The notes beneath the pieces are model-generated. The model saw only the letters and a list, made by a program, of their open reading frames with translations, searched no databases and was not told the origin of the DNA. This document shows positions 23,885 to 33,003 of a DNA stretch of 64,000 bases, one piece after another. Source of the stretch: Streptomyces sp. PsTaAH-137 (GTDB lineage Bacteria > Actinomycetota > Actinomycetes > Streptomycetales > Streptomycetaceae). The translations under genes were made by a program, and so were the position numbers. Each line of letters starts with the position of its first letter. Position 1 is the first letter of the stretch. The stretch spans positions 66,199-130,198 of the forward strand of contig NZ_QLLY01000014.1 of NCBI RefSeq assembly GCF_003259365.1, written 5' to 3'.

Positions 23885-24873
23885 TCGACCTCTCCGATCT
23901 TGAGCATCTGGCGCATGTAGACGGCGACGACGCCGAGCAGCAGGATCACCGTGATCAGGGCGATCGCGGAGCCCTGGGCGTAGTCGTTGACCTGGAACGC
24001 CCGGTCGTACGAGTAGGTGGTGAGCAGCTGGAACTCGTCCTCGGGGTGGCCGTTGCGCATCACGAAGACCTGCGGGAAGACACCCATGTCCCAGATCACC
24101 GAGAGCGTCGTCAGCATCACGATGATCGGCTTGAGGATCGGCAGGGTGACGAAGCGGAAGACGCCCCAGGCGCCGGCGCCGTCGAGGCGCGCGGCCTCCT
24201 CCATCTCCTTGGGGACCTGGGTCAGGCCCGCGCTGAGCGTGATGACCACGAAGGGCACGGCGCCCCAGACCACGAGGAGCATGATGACGGCGAGACCCTG
24301 GGGGCCGCTGGCGAACCAGTTGTGGCCGACCATGTCGACGCCCGGCAGCTTGCTCAGCAGGGCGTTGAAGATGCCGTAGTCGGAGTCGAAGAGCCACTTG
24401 AAGACGGTGGTGGCGACGATGATGGGCATGCCCCAGCTCGCCACGAGCGCGATGTTGATGAGCGTCTTCACCCAGCCCGAGACGCGCTGCTGGAGCAGCG
24501 CGATGAGCATGCCGACGACCATCGTGAAGATGACGGATCCGGCGGCGAAGACGATGGTGCGGACGACGACCTGCCAGAACTGGCTGTCGCCGAGGATCGC
24601 GGTGAAGTTGTCGAAGCCGACCGACTCGGGGTCCTGGAAGCCCCACAGCTGGGACTGGCCGAACTTCTGGAAGGAGAGTGTGACCAGCCGGATCATCGGG
24701 TAGCCGAGGACCAGGACGAGGATCAGCAGGCAGGGGGCGAGCAGCGCCCACGGGGTGGCCGCGCCGCCCGAGCGCTTTCTGCGTGGTCCCTGCGGGGACC
24801 CGCTCGCGCCGCCCGGCGGCGGTGATTGCCGCGGCGGCGGCATCTTGGCAGTGGTCGTGTCTGCGGCACTCAT
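23881..24873 (-). CDS. dasB: Chitobiose/GlcNAc-oligomer ABC transporter permease DasB
   Basis: 330 residues. MalF-type permease with six membrane spans after a 45-residue Pro/Gly/Arg-rich cytosolic tail; the EAA motif is KEMEEAARLDGAGAWGVFRF. It is translated from the das operon after an unusually strong hairpin that separates it from dasA, and is coupled to dasC by a 4-bp overlap. Confidence 0.95.
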   Translation of the reverse strand: MSAADTTTAKMPPPRQSPPPGGASGSPQGPRRKRSGGAATPWALLAPCLLILVLVLGYPMIRLVTLSFQKFGQSQLWGFQDPESVGFDNFTAILGDSQFWQVVVRTIVFAAGSVIFTMVVGMLIALLQQRVSGWVKTLINIALVASWGMPIIVATTVFKWLFDSDYGIFNALLSKLPGVDMVGHNWFASGPQGLAVIMLLVVWGAVPFVVITLSAGLTQVPKEMEEAARLDGAGAWGVFRFVTLPILKPIIVMLTTLSVIWDMGVFPQVFVMRNGHPEDEFQLLTTYSYDRAFQVNDYAQGSAIALITVILLLGVVAVYMRQMLKIGEVE

Positions 24874-24975
24874 CCGCGCGCTCCTCAGCGGTCCCTCAGG
24901 TCTTGCGATACGTCGAGCTCAGCCGTGGGTACGCGCCCGGCGCGCGAGGCGCACGGGGCGTACGGAGGTACGAGC

Positions 24976-25018
24976 CGCGGGGCCCCGTCGGCCGGCTGCC
25001 GGCCGACGGGGCCCCGCG
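24976..25018 (-). terminator. 20-bp hairpin between dasA and dasB
   Basis: A perfect 20-bp G+C stem (24976-24995 with 24999-25018, loop CTG) begins 5 bp after the dasA stop. There is no T-run, so it may stabilise dasA mRNA or attenuate rather than terminate fully. The gap 24874-25023 holds nothing else. Confidence 0.85.
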
Positions 25019-25023
25019 TCGGA

Positions 25024-26304
25024 TCACTTGGTGTTGATGACCTTGTCGATCTTGGCGTCGGCGTCCTTCGCGGCCTGCGCGACGGACTTCTTGCCGGTGC
25101 CGATCTCCTGCAGCATCGTCTGCAGGACCTGGGCCTTCTCGACCGCACCCCAGCCCGGGGCCATCGGGACGAACCAGTTGGACTCGGCCGCGGTGGCCGG
25201 GACCTCGGTCTTCGGATCGGCCTTCATGGTGGCCAGGTCCTTCTTGTTGTTGGGCAGGTTGCCCTTGGCCATCAGGCCGGCCTGGCCCTTGGCGCCGGTG
25301 AAGGCGTTGATCCACTCGCCGGCCACGGCCTGCGCGTCGGACTTCACCGGGACGGCGAGGTCGGAGCCGCCGAGGAAGACGGGCATCGCCTTGCCGGACG
25401 GACCCGGCATCACGAAGTTCTCGAGGTTGTCCTTGAGCTTGCCGGTCTTGTCGTTCTTCGGGTCGGCGGAGGTCGCGCCCTCCCAGGCCGCACCGAAGAT
25501 CAGGTCCGACTTGCCCTGCCCGTACACGATGTAACGGTCGGACTCGTCCTTGGTCTTGTCACCGTGCATGTACTTGTCGATGACGTTCTTGAACTCGTCG
25601 AGGCCCTTCTGGGACTCGGCCGAGGAGAGGTTGGCGACCCACTTGCCGCCCTCTTCCTTGGCGATGGAGCCGCCGGCGTCGTAGACGAAGGACATGGCCG
25701 CGTACCAGTCACGGGTGGGCTGGTACCAGGCGTTGAACTTGTCGCCCTGCTTCTTCTGGATCTTGTCCAGGGCGGCGGTGAGGTCGGCGTACGACTTCGG
25801 CGCGGCCTTGATGCCCGAGGCCTTGGCGATGTCCGTGCGCCAGGTCGCCACGCGGCCACCGGCGTAGTACGGGACGCCGTAGGTCTTGCCGTCGTACGTC
25901 ACCGAGGCCTTGAGGCCGTCGAGCCACTGGTCCGAGTTCTCGAACTTGGCGGGGTCGACCGGGGCGAGCGCGCCCTTGACCATGTAGCTGAGCATCTCGG
26001 TGTTGCCCATCTCGACCACGTCCGGCACCTTGTCGGTGGCGAGGACGGCGTCGAGCTTGGCAGGCTTGTCCGGCCAGCCGTAGTACTCGTGGTTGATCTT
26101 GATGCCGGGGTGCTTCTTCTTGATGGCCGCGTCGGCCGCCTTGACCAGGTCCGGCCAGTTGTTCTGGGCGTCGACCGTCAGCCAGACGGTCAGCTCCTTG
26201 GCGTCCGCCCCCGCGTTGTCGGACTTCTTGTCACTGTCGCCACACGCCGCGACCGAGACCATGATGCCCGCGATACCGATCGCCGCTATCAGCTTGCGCT
26301 TCAC
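25024..26304 (-). CDS. dasA: Chitobiose/GlcNAc-oligomer-binding lipoprotein DasA
   Basis: 426 residues. The GTG at 26304 (MKRKLIAAIG) is chosen for its GGAGG at 5 nt; an upstream ATG at 26352 is less likely. The lipoprotein signal peptide ends in the lipobox VAAC, so it is anchored outside the membrane. The mature part is a group-1 solute-binding protein (EYYGWPDKPAKLDAVLATDKVP, GVPYYAGG). It delivers chito-oligosaccharides, notably chitobiose, to DasBC. Two DasR operators upstream account for induction by aminosugars. Confidence 0.95.
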   Translation of the reverse strand: MKRKLIAAIGIAGIMVSVAACGDSDKKSDNAGADAKELTVWLTVDAQNNWPDLVKAADAAIKKKHPGIKINHEYYGWPDKPAKLDAVLATDKVPDVVEMGNTEMLSYMVKGALAPVDPAKFENSDQWLDGLKASVTYDGKTYGVPYYAGGRVATWRTDIAKASGIKAAPKSYADLTAALDKIQKKQGDKFNAWYQPTRDWYAAMSFVYDAGGSIAKEEGGKWVANLSSAESQKGLDEFKNVIDKYMHGDKTKDESDRYIVYGQGKSDLIFGAAWEGATSADPKNDKTGKLKDNLENFVMPGPSGKAMPVFLGGSDLAVPVKSDAQAVAGEWINAFTGAKGQAGLMAKGNLPNNKKDLATMKADPKTEVPATAAESNWFVPMAPGWGAVEKAQVLQTMLQEIGTGKKSVAQAAKDADAKIDKVINTK

Positions 26305-26390
26305 GCCACCCTCCTCAGGGATGCCAGCAACCCCCCACCCACAGCGACGCATACGACGAGTAGTGCTCGTGGGACTGGGACCTGGTCATT

Positions 26391-26406
26391 AATGGTGTAG
26401 ACCAGT
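26391..26406. promoter_or_regulatory. DasR-responsive element 1 of the dasA promoter
   Basis: AATGGTGTAGACCAGT matches 14 of 16 positions of ACTGGTCTAGACCAGT, about 87 bp upstream of the dasA GTG. Confidence 0.88.
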
Positions 26407-26414
26407 AAGCGGAG

Positions 26415-26430
26415 CTTGGCCCAGACCAAT
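26415..26430. promoter_or_regulatory. DasR-responsive element 2 of the dasA promoter
   Basis: CTTGGCCCAGACCAAT, 11 of 16 matches, centred 24 bp from element 1; a weaker second site, as described for dasA in S. coelicolor. Confidence 0.7.
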
Positions 26431-26555
26431 AGGCGTGTCAAGGGTGGCTGAGAAAGGTCCGTGCGTCCGTTATCGGAACGACACCCGCCTGTCATGGCAG
26501 GGGGGTTGAGCCCGTGGCGCACCACTTGCCCGGGAACGCTCCCACCAATCGGCGA

Positions 26556-26571
26556 TGTGGACTAGACCAGG
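26556..26571. promoter_or_regulatory. DasR-responsive element upstream of dasR
   Basis: TGTGGACTAGACCAGG, 12 of 16 matches, 160 bp upstream of the dasR ATG and just before a TATAAG; it suggests autoregulation. Apart from the three dre sites, 26305-26731 shows no gene. Confidence 0.75.
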
Positions 26572-26731
26572 CGGTCACCGGACGGTATAAGGAGGGATCA
26601 CGGAGCGTGCGGGGCCTGAAGAGGGGTCCCACCCAGCGAGCCGTGCCACGATGAGAACCGTGGAGCCGTGGCCGATGCGCGTGGACGTCGGTCGCATCGG
26701 CACAGGAGCCGGGAAGGCGGAGCAGCGGAGC

Positions 26732-27496
26732 ATGAGCACCGACGTCAGCAGTGCGGAGAACGAGAGCGGGGCGCCTGTCCGTACCGCGCGCGTGCCCAAG
26801 TACTACCGCCTGAAGAAGCACCTGCTCGACATGACGGAGACGCTCCCGCCGGGCACTCCGGTGCCGCCGGAGCGCACGCTGGCCGCCGAGTTCGACACCT
26901 CCCGCACCACGGTCCGCCAGGCCCTCCAGGAGCTCGTCGTCGAGGGCCGCCTGGAGCGCATCCAGGGCAAGGGCACCTTCGTCGCCAAGCCCAAGGTCTC
27001 CCAGGCGCTCCAACTCACCTCGTACACCGAGGACATGCGGGCCCAGGGCCTGGAGCCGACCTCCCAGCTGCTCGACATCGGCTATGTGACCGCGGACGAC
27101 ACCCTCGCGGGCCTGCTCGACATCACGGCCGGCGGGCGCGTGCTGCGCATCGAGCGGCTGCGCCTGGCGAGCGGCGAGCCGATGGCCATCGAGACCACGC
27201 ACCTGTCGGCCAAGCGCTTCCCCGCGCTGCGCCGCAGCCTCGTCAAGTACACGTCCCTGTACACGGCGTTGGCCGAGGTCTACGACGTCCATCTCGCCGA
27301 GGCCGAGGAGACCATCGAGACGTCGCTGGCCACGCCGCGCGAGGCGGGCCTGCTCGGCACGGACGTAGGCCTGCCGATGCTGATGCTCTCCCGGCACTCG
27401 ATCGACGGCTCGGGCCAGCCGGTGGAGTGGGTGCGTTCGGTGTACCGCGGCGACCGCTACAAGTTCGTCGCGCGGCTCAAGCGCCCCATGGACTGA
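26732..27496 (+). CDS. dasR: GntR/HutC-family regulator DasR
   Basis: 254 residues from ATG 26732 (MSTDVSSAEN), the length of S. coelicolor DasR; upstream in-frame starts are rejected. The N-terminal winged helix contains PPERTLAAEFDTSRTTVRQA and LERIQGKGTFVAKP; the C-terminal UTRA domain (about 95-240) binds the effector glucosamine-6-phosphate in known homologues and releases DNA. It is the global regulator of chitin and GlcNAc use, development and antibiotics. Divergent from dasABC, with three operators between. Confidence 0.97.
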   Translation: MSTDVSSAENESGAPVRTARVPKYYRLKKHLLDMTETLPPGTPVPPERTLAAEFDTSRTTVRQALQELVVEGRLERIQGKGTFVAKPKVSQALQLTSYTEDMRAQGLEPTSQLLDIGYVTADDTLAGLLDITAGGRVLRIERLRLASGEPMAIETTHLSAKRFPALRRSLVKYTSLYTALAEVYDVHLAEAEETIETSLATPREAGLLGTDVGLPMLMLSRHSIDGSGQPVEWVRSVYRGDRYKFVARLKRPMD

Positions 27497-27603
27497 TCCA
27501 ACCCCAACTCCCGTAGCAGCAGGCCGTGTTCGCGCCGTAGCGCGCGTCGGCCCTTCTGCCCTACGGTCCTCCCGTCGCCGCATGGACGGGAGGGGACCAC
27601 CTC

Positions 27604-29745
27604 GTGCGTACCGCATCTCCTCGCACCATCGCCCTTTGGACATGCGTCGCCCTCGTGGGCGCCGCCGGCTGGAGCGTGCTCGCGCTCGCGCGCGGGGAGG
27701 AGGTCTCCGCCGCGTGGATGGTGACCGCCGCGCTCGGCACGTACGCCATCGCCTACCGCTTCTACGCGCGGTTCATCGCGCGCAAGGTGCTCCGCGTCGA
27801 CCCGAGGCGGGCCACCCCCGCCGAGCGGCTGAACGACGGCATGGACTTCCATCCCACCGACCGGCGGGTGCTCCTCGGGCACCACTTCGCCGCGATCGCC
27901 GGGGCCGGGCCGCTGGTCGGCCCGGTGCTCGCCGCGCAGATGGGCTATCTGCCGGGCACCATCTGGATCATCGTGGGCGTCGTCCTCGCGGGCGCCGTCC
28001 AGGACATGGTGGTGCTGTTCTTCTCCACCCGGCGCGACGGGCGCTCCCTGGGGCAGATGGCCCGGGAGGAGATCGGCCCGTTCGGCGGGGCCGCGGCCCT
28101 GCTCGCCGCCTTCGCCATCATGATCATCCTGCTCGGGGTGCTCGCCCTCGTCGTCGTGAACGCGCTGGCCGCCTCCCCGTGGGGGACGTTCTCCATCGCG
28201 ATGACCGTCCCCATCGCCCTGTTCATGGGCTTCTACCTGCGCGTCCTGCGGCCCGGCCGGGTCAGCGAGGTCTCGCTCATCGGGGTCGCGCTGCTGCTGC
28301 TCGCGCTGGTCGCGGGGCGCTGGGTCGCCGAGTCGTCCTGGGCCGGCGCCTTCACCCTGAAGCCCGCCACGCTCGTCCTGTGGCTGGTCGGGTACGGGTT
28401 CGTGGCCTCGGTGCTGCCGGTGTGGATGCTGCTCGCGCCGCGCGACTACCTCTCCACCTTCATGAAGCTCGGCACCATCGCGCTGCTCGCCGTCGGCGTG
28501 GTCGTCGCGCTGCCGACGCTGAGGATGGACCCCGTCACCGACTTCGCCTCGCGGGGCGACGGGCCGGTGTTCGCCGGGTCGCTGTTCCCGTTCGTCTTCA
28601 TCACCATCGCGTGCGGCGCCCTGTCCGGGTTCCACGCGCTCATCTCGTCCGGCACGACGCCGAAGATGATCCAGAAGGAGACGCAGGTCCGGATGATCGG
28701 CTACGGCTCCATGCTCATGGAGTCGTCGGTCGCCGTCATGGCGCTCATCGCCGCCTCGATCATCGATCCCGGCCTGTACTTCGCCATGAACGCGCCCGCG
28801 GGCGTCATCGGCGACAGCGTGCAGTCCGCCTCGCAGGCCGTGGCGCACTTCGGGTACTCGATCTCGCCGGGCGACCTGGCCCAAGCCGCGAAGAACGTCG
28901 AGGAGTCGACGCTCCTGTCCCGCACGGGCGGCGCGCCCACCCTCGCCATCGGCGTCTCGGAGATCTTCTCGAAGGTGACAGGGGACGGCCTGCGCGCCTT
29001 CTGGTACCACTTCGCCATCATGTTCGAGGCGCTGTTCATCCTGACCGCGCTCGACGCCGGGACGCGCGTGGGCCGCTTCATGCTCCAGGACATGCTCGGC
29101 AACGTCGTGAAGCCGTTCAAGAACGTGAGCTGGAAGCCGGGACTGCTCCTGTGCAGCGCCGCCGTCGTCGGTCTGTGGGGCTACTTCCTCTGGGTCGGCG
29201 TGCACGAACCGCTCGGCGGGATCAACCAGCTCTTCCCGATCTTCGGCATCGCCAATCAGCTGCTCGCGGCCGTGGCGCTGGCCGTCTGCACCACCCTCCT
29301 GGTGAAGTCCGGGCGGCTCAAGTGGGCGTGGATCACCGGGATCCCGCTCGCCTGGGACGCCACGGTGACCCTCACCGCGAGCTGGCAGAAGGTGTTCTCG
29401 TCCGACCCGAAGGTCGGCTTCTTCCAGCAGCGCGCGAACTACCGGGACGCGATCGACGCCGGGAAGGTGCTGCCGCCCGCCAAGACCATGGACGACATGC
29501 ACACCGTCGTCACCAACTCCACGGTGGACGGCGTCCTTTCGGCGGCGCTCGCGCTGCTCGTCGTCGTGGTGCTCGTGGACGCGGCCCGGGTCTGCGTGCA
29601 GCACGTACGCGACCCGCGCCCGTCGAAGCTCAGTGAGGCCCCGTATCTGGAGTCCGCGCTGGTGGCACCGGCCGGTCTCTTCCCCAGCCGGAAGGAGAAG
29701 GAGGAACGTCGTGACGCTGGTGTCGGCAGTGCTGCGGGTCGGTAG
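27604..29745 (+). CDS. cstA: Carbon starvation protein CstA (pyruvate/peptide transporter)
   Basis: 713 residues, GTG start, about 16 hydrophobic segments. Typical CstA regions: DFHPTDRRVLLGHHFAAIAG, AGPLVGPVLAAQMGYLPG, and FHALISSGTTPKMI. E. coli CstA with YbdD takes up pyruvate and possibly peptides. The last 50 residues are a cytoplasmic tail. The small YbdD-type gene overlaps the end by 35 bp, so the two are made together. It is downstream of, but not clearly coupled to, dasR; I saw no dre site at 27497-27603. Confidence 0.93.
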   Translation: MRTASPRTIALWTCVALVGAAGWSVLALARGEEVSAAWMVTAALGTYAIAYRFYARFIARKVLRVDPRRATPAERLNDGMDFHPTDRRVLLGHHFAAIAGAGPLVGPVLAAQMGYLPGTIWIIVGVVLAGAVQDMVVLFFSTRRDGRSLGQMAREEIGPFGGAAALLAAFAIMIILLGVLALVVVNALAASPWGTFSIAMTVPIALFMGFYLRVLRPGRVSEVSLIGVALLLLALVAGRWVAESSWAGAFTLKPATLVLWLVGYGFVASVLPVWMLLAPRDYLSTFMKLGTIALLAVGVVVALPTLRMDPVTDFASRGDGPVFAGSLFPFVFITIACGALSGFHALISSGTTPKMIQKETQVRMIGYGSMLMESSVAVMALIAASIIDPGLYFAMNAPAGVIGDSVQSASQAVAHFGYSISPGDLAQAAKNVEESTLLSRTGGAPTLAIGVSEIFSKVTGDGLRAFWYHFAIMFEALFILTALDAGTRVGRFMLQDMLGNVVKPFKNVSWKPGLLLCSAAVVGLWGYFLWVGVHEPLGGINQLFPIFGIANQLLAAVALAVCTTLLVKSGRLKWAWITGIPLAWDATVTLTASWQKVFSSDPKVGFFQQRANYRDAIDAGKVLPPAKTMDDMHTVVTNSTVDGVLSAALALLVVVVLVDAARVCVQHVRDPRPSKLSEAPYLESALVAPAGLFPSRKEKEERRDAGVGSAAGR

Positions 29746-29917
29746 GCAGGTGCGTTGGTACGTCCGCGAGTTGACGGACGAAGCGGCGTACGACCGCTAT
29801 GTGGCGCACCTTCGGGCCGCGCATCCGGAGATCTGCGCGCCCTCGCGGCGGGAGTTCGAGCGGATGCGGACGGACCGCCAGGAATCGGATCCGCGGCAGG
29901 GGTTCCGCTGCTGCTGA
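29711..29917 (+). CDS. YbdD/YjiX-family small protein
   Basis: 68 residues from GTG 29711 with GGAGGAAC upstream, inside the end of cstA. The motif YDRYVAHLRAAHPEICAPSR is characteristic, and the protein ends RCC. In E. coli YbdD/YjiX are partners needed by CstA/BtsT for pyruvate uptake, which fits this overlap. Confidence 0.85.
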   Translation: MTLVSAVLRVGRQVRWYVRELTDEAAYDRYVAHLRAAHPEICAPSRREFERMRTDRQESDPRQGFRCC

Positions 29918-30036
29918 CAGCCCGTCGTGGCCCGTCCGTTATGCGGACGGGGGTTCCGTGGAGCAAGACTCTCGCCTAGATTTCCCGCACGTTAAGCATG
30001 AGATAAGTGGAACCAGCGAGGGGACGGAGCCGCGTC

Positions 30037-30303
30037 ATGTCCGATGCGCCTGAAGTGAACGGGCCGGTGGTCACACCGGTCCGCGTCGTCATTGCACTGT
30101 GTCTGATCGCTCCGTTCGTGGCGATGCTCTGGGTGAGCTCCTACGCCAAGGTCGACCCGACGTTCATCGGGATTCCGTTCTTCTACTGGTACCAGATGCT
30201 CTGGGTGCTGATCTCGACCGCGCTCACGATGACCGCGTACAAGCTGTGGCAGCGCGACCAGCGCGGCCGTAAGTCGGACCGGTCCGCGGGGAGCAAGGCG
30301 TGA
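30037..30303 (+). CDS. DUF3311 small membrane protein (symporter accessory)
   Basis: 88 residues with ATG at 30037. Two predicted membrane segments (VVIALCLIAPFVAMLWVSSY and FYWYQMLWVLISTALTMTAY) and a basic C-terminus. DUF3311 proteins regularly precede solute:sodium symporters, as here: the stop overlaps the symporter GTG (GTGA). Probably an assembly or accessory subunit. Confidence 0.85.
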   Translation: MSDAPEVNGPVVTPVRVVIALCLIAPFVAMLWVSSYAKVDPTFIGIPFFYWYQMLWVLISTALTMTAYKLWQRDQRGRKSDRSAGSKA

Positions 30304-31919
30304 ACAACGGGGTCAACGGTGTCGCGCTCACCGTCTTCATCATCTTCTTCGTGGCCGTCACGGTCATGGGCTTCCTCGCCGCGCGCTGGCGCAGGTCCGA
30401 GAACGACTCGCTCGACGAATGGGGCCTGGGCGGCCGCTCGTTCGGCACCTGGATCACCTGGTTCCTGCTCGGCGGCGACCTCTACACGGCGTACACCTTC
30501 GTCGCCGTCCCCGCGGCGATCTACGCGGCCGGCGCCTCCGGCTTCTTCGCGGTGCCGTACACGATCCTCGTGTACCCGCTGATCTTCACGTTCCTGCCGC
30601 GCCTGTGGTCGGTCTCGCACAAGCACGGGTACGTGACGACGTCGGACTTCGTGCGCGGGCGCTTCGGCTCGAAGGGCCTGTCCCTCGCGGTCGCGGTCAC
30701 CGGCATCCTCGCCACGATGCCGTACATCGCGCTCCAACTGGTCGGCATCCAGGCAGTGCTGGACGTCATGGGCGTCGGCGGCGGCGAGGGCACCAACTGG
30801 TTCGTCAAGGACCTGCCGCTGCTGATCGCGTTCGGCGTGCTCGCCGCGTACACCTACTCGTCCGGGCTCCGGGCCCCCGCGCTGATCGCGTTCGTCAAGG
30901 ACACGCTGATCTACATCGTCATCGCGGTCGCCATCATCTACATCCCGATCAAGCTGGGCGGCTTCGACGACATCTTCGCGGCGGCGGGGAAGAAGTTCGA
31001 GCAGATCAACCCCGCGACGGACAAGCCCGTCGGGGCGCTCGCGCCCGGCTCGTCCGGCACCTGGACGTACGCGACGCTCGCGCTCGGCTCGGCCCTCGCG
31101 CTGTTCATGTACCCGCACTCGATCACGGCGACCCTGTCGTCCAAGAGCCGCGAGGTCATCCGCCGCAACACCACGATCCTGCCGCTGTACTCGCTCATGC
31201 TGGGCCTGCTCGCGCTGCTCGGGTTCATGGCGATCGCGGCCGGGATCAAGGTGCAGAACGGGCAGTTGGCGATCCCGCAGCTCTTCGAGGACATGTTCCC
31301 CGACTGGTTCGCGGGCGTCGCGTTCGCCGCGATCGGCATCGGCGCGCTGGTCCCGGCGGCCATCATGTCGATCGCCGCGGCGAACCTGTTCACGCGCAAC
31401 ATCTACAAGGACTTCATCAAGCCCGACGCGACACCGCAGCAGGAGACCAAGGTCTCCAAGCTGGTCTCGCTGCTTGTGAAGGTCGGCGCGCTCGCCTTCG
31501 TCCTCACCATGGACAAGACGGTCGCGATCAACTTCCAGCTGCTGGGCGGCATCTGGATCCTCCAGACCTTCCCGGCGCTCGTCGGCGGTCTGTTCACCCG
31601 CTGGTTCCACCGCTGGGCGCTGCTCGCCGGCTGGGCCGTCGGCATGGTGTACGGCACGCTCGCCGCGTTCGGCGTGGAGTCGCCGACGCAGAAGCACTTC
31701 GGCGGCTCCTCGGCGGAGATCCCGGGCATCGGCCAGATCGGCTACATCGGCATGACGGCGATCGTGCTGAACGTGATCGTGACCGTGGTCCTCACCTTCA
31801 TTCTGCGGGCCGTGAAGGCACCGGAGGGCGTCGACGAGACCTCTCCGTCCGACTACACCGCGGACGCCGGTGACAAGGGTGTGCAGGTCGAGCTGCCCAC
31901 CGTCGGGGCCGGTCACTAG
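30300..31919 (+). CDS. Solute:sodium symporter (MctP/MctC-like monocarboxylate transporter)
   Basis: 539 residues from GTG 30300. About 13 membrane segments of the SSS family: LGGRSFGTWITWFLLGGDLY at the start, VVTVG-like VAVTGILATMPYIALQLVG, and LFMYPHSITATLSSKSREVIRRN. Relatives paired with DUF3311 import acetate, propionate or pyruvate. With cstA/ybdD upstream this forms a likely monocarboxylate uptake locus. A strong terminator follows. Confidence 0.9.
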   Translation: MNNGVNGVALTVFIIFFVAVTVMGFLAARWRRSENDSLDEWGLGGRSFGTWITWFLLGGDLYTAYTFVAVPAAIYAAGASGFFAVPYTILVYPLIFTFLPRLWSVSHKHGYVTTSDFVRGRFGSKGLSLAVAVTGILATMPYIALQLVGIQAVLDVMGVGGGEGTNWFVKDLPLLIAFGVLAAYTYSSGLRAPALIAFVKDTLIYIVIAVAIIYIPIKLGGFDDIFAAAGKKFEQINPATDKPVGALAPGSSGTWTYATLALGSALALFMYPHSITATLSSKSREVIRRNTTILPLYSLMLGLLALLGFMAIAAGIKVQNGQLAIPQLFEDMFPDWFAGVAFAAIGIGALVPAAIMSIAAANLFTRNIYKDFIKPDATPQQETKVSKLVSLLVKVGALAFVLTMDKTVAINFQLLGGIWILQTFPALVGGLFTRWFHRWALLAGWAVGMVYGTLAAFGVESPTQKHFGGSSAEIPGIGQIGYIGMTAIVLNVIVTVVLTFILRAVKAPEGVDETSPSDYTADAGDKGVQVELPTVGAGH

Positions 31920-31942
31920 CACCGCTCCCCCACCGTCCACCT

Positions 31943-31973
31943 GACGAGCCCCTCCCGGCCGGAGGGGCTCGTC
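31943..31973 (+). terminator. Terminator after the symporter gene
   Basis: GACGAGCCCCTCC (31943-31955) and GGAGGGGCTCGTC (31961-31973) form a perfect 13-bp stem. Confidence 0.85.
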
Positions 31974-32022
31974 CCGTTACGGTGACCCGGTACAGCCCCG
32001 CACCACCCGCCTTGGAGGAACC

Positions 32023-33003
32023 GTGCCCGCCCCCATCGTTCTCGACAGTGATCCCGGTATCGACGACGCCGTGGCGCTCCAGTACCTGCTCGGCACCGGC
32101 CTGTGGGACCTCAAGGCGTACACCACGGTCGGCGGCAACGTCCCCGCCGAGCAGACCTTCCGCAACGGCCGCGCCCTCGCCCGCGCCTTCGGCATCGACG
32201 GCGACGTGTCCGTGCACCGCGGCGCGGGCCGCCCGCTGACCCGGCTGCCCTACTCGGCGGCCGGCGAGTTCCACGGCGCCTCCGGGCTCGGCGCCGAGAC
32301 GCTGCCCGACTCCACCGCGCCCGAGGTGGCCGAGTCCTCGGCGCAGGCGCTGCTGCGGCTCTCCCGCTCGTACGAGGGTGAACTCACCGTCTGCGCCACG
32401 GGACCGCTCACCAATGTGGCCCTCGCGCTCACCGAGGACCCGGACTTCGCGCGGCGCGTGAAGAAGCTCGTCTTCATGGGCGGCGCCGCCGACGTGCCCG
32501 GGAACATCACGCCGGTCGCCGAGTTCAACGCCTGGGCGGACCCGGATGCCGTGGACCTCGTCGTCTCCTCCGGGATCGCTTACACGATGGTCGGCCTGGA
32601 CGCGACGCACGGCTGGCGGTTCACCACCGACGACCTGGAGACCCTGCGGGCGTCCGGCGAGGGCATGGCGCTCACCTCCCGTCTGATGGACTTCTACCTC
32701 GGCGCATACCGGGAGACCGGCGGCTCCCCGCTGCACGACCCGCTGGCCGTGGGCGTGTGCGCCGACGAGTCGTTCGTGACCGCCGCCGAGGGCACGGTCG
32801 TGGTGGAGTGCGGCTCCGAACTCACGCGCGGCAAGACCGTGTTCATCCCCTACGACGCGGACTACCCCCGCGCCTACTACCAGGAGTCCCCGCTGGTCGC
32901 GGCCCGCACCGAGCGCCGTGGCCGGGTCGCCCTCGGCACCGGCCCGCGCAACTTCACCGAGGACTTCGTGAACACCCTCCTCAAGCAGCCGAGCGTCGCG
33001 TGA
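32023..33003 (+). CDS. Nucleoside hydrolase (IUNH family)
   Basis: 326 residues, GTG start with GGAGGAA upstream. The calcium-binding signature IVLDSDPGIDDAVALQYLLG lies at the N-terminus, and TGPLTNVALAL and KLVFMGGAADVPGN follow. It cleaves the N-glycosidic bond of ribonucleosides to base and ribose for salvage. Its stop overlaps the next gene's GTG by 3 bp, so the pair forms an operon. Confidence 0.93.
   Translation: MPAPIVLDSDPGIDDAVALQYLLGTGLWDLKAYTTVGGNVPAEQTFRNGRALARAFGIDGDVSVHRGAGRPLTRLPYSAAGEFHGASGLGAETLPDSTAPEVAESSAQALLRLSRSYEGELTVCATGPLTNVALALTEDPDFARRVKKLVFMGGAADVPGNITPVAEFNAWADPDAVDLVVSSGIAYTMVGLDATHGWRFTTDDLETLRASGEGMALTSRLMDFYLGAYRETGGSPLHDPLAVGVCADESFVTAAEGTVVVECGSELTRGKTVFIPYDADYPRAYYQESPLVAARTERRGRVALGTGPRNFTEDFVNTLLKQPSVA

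Noticed and set aside
21521..23920. 799-residue plus-strand open frame opposite the GH3 and dasC genes
   Set aside because: Highly charged His/Asp/Arg-rich antisense translation with no domain; the minus-strand genes are unambiguous.
26651..26731. Longer DasR from ATG 26651
   Set aside because: Would add 27 residues not found in known DasR (254 residues); the start at 26732 reproduces the known length.
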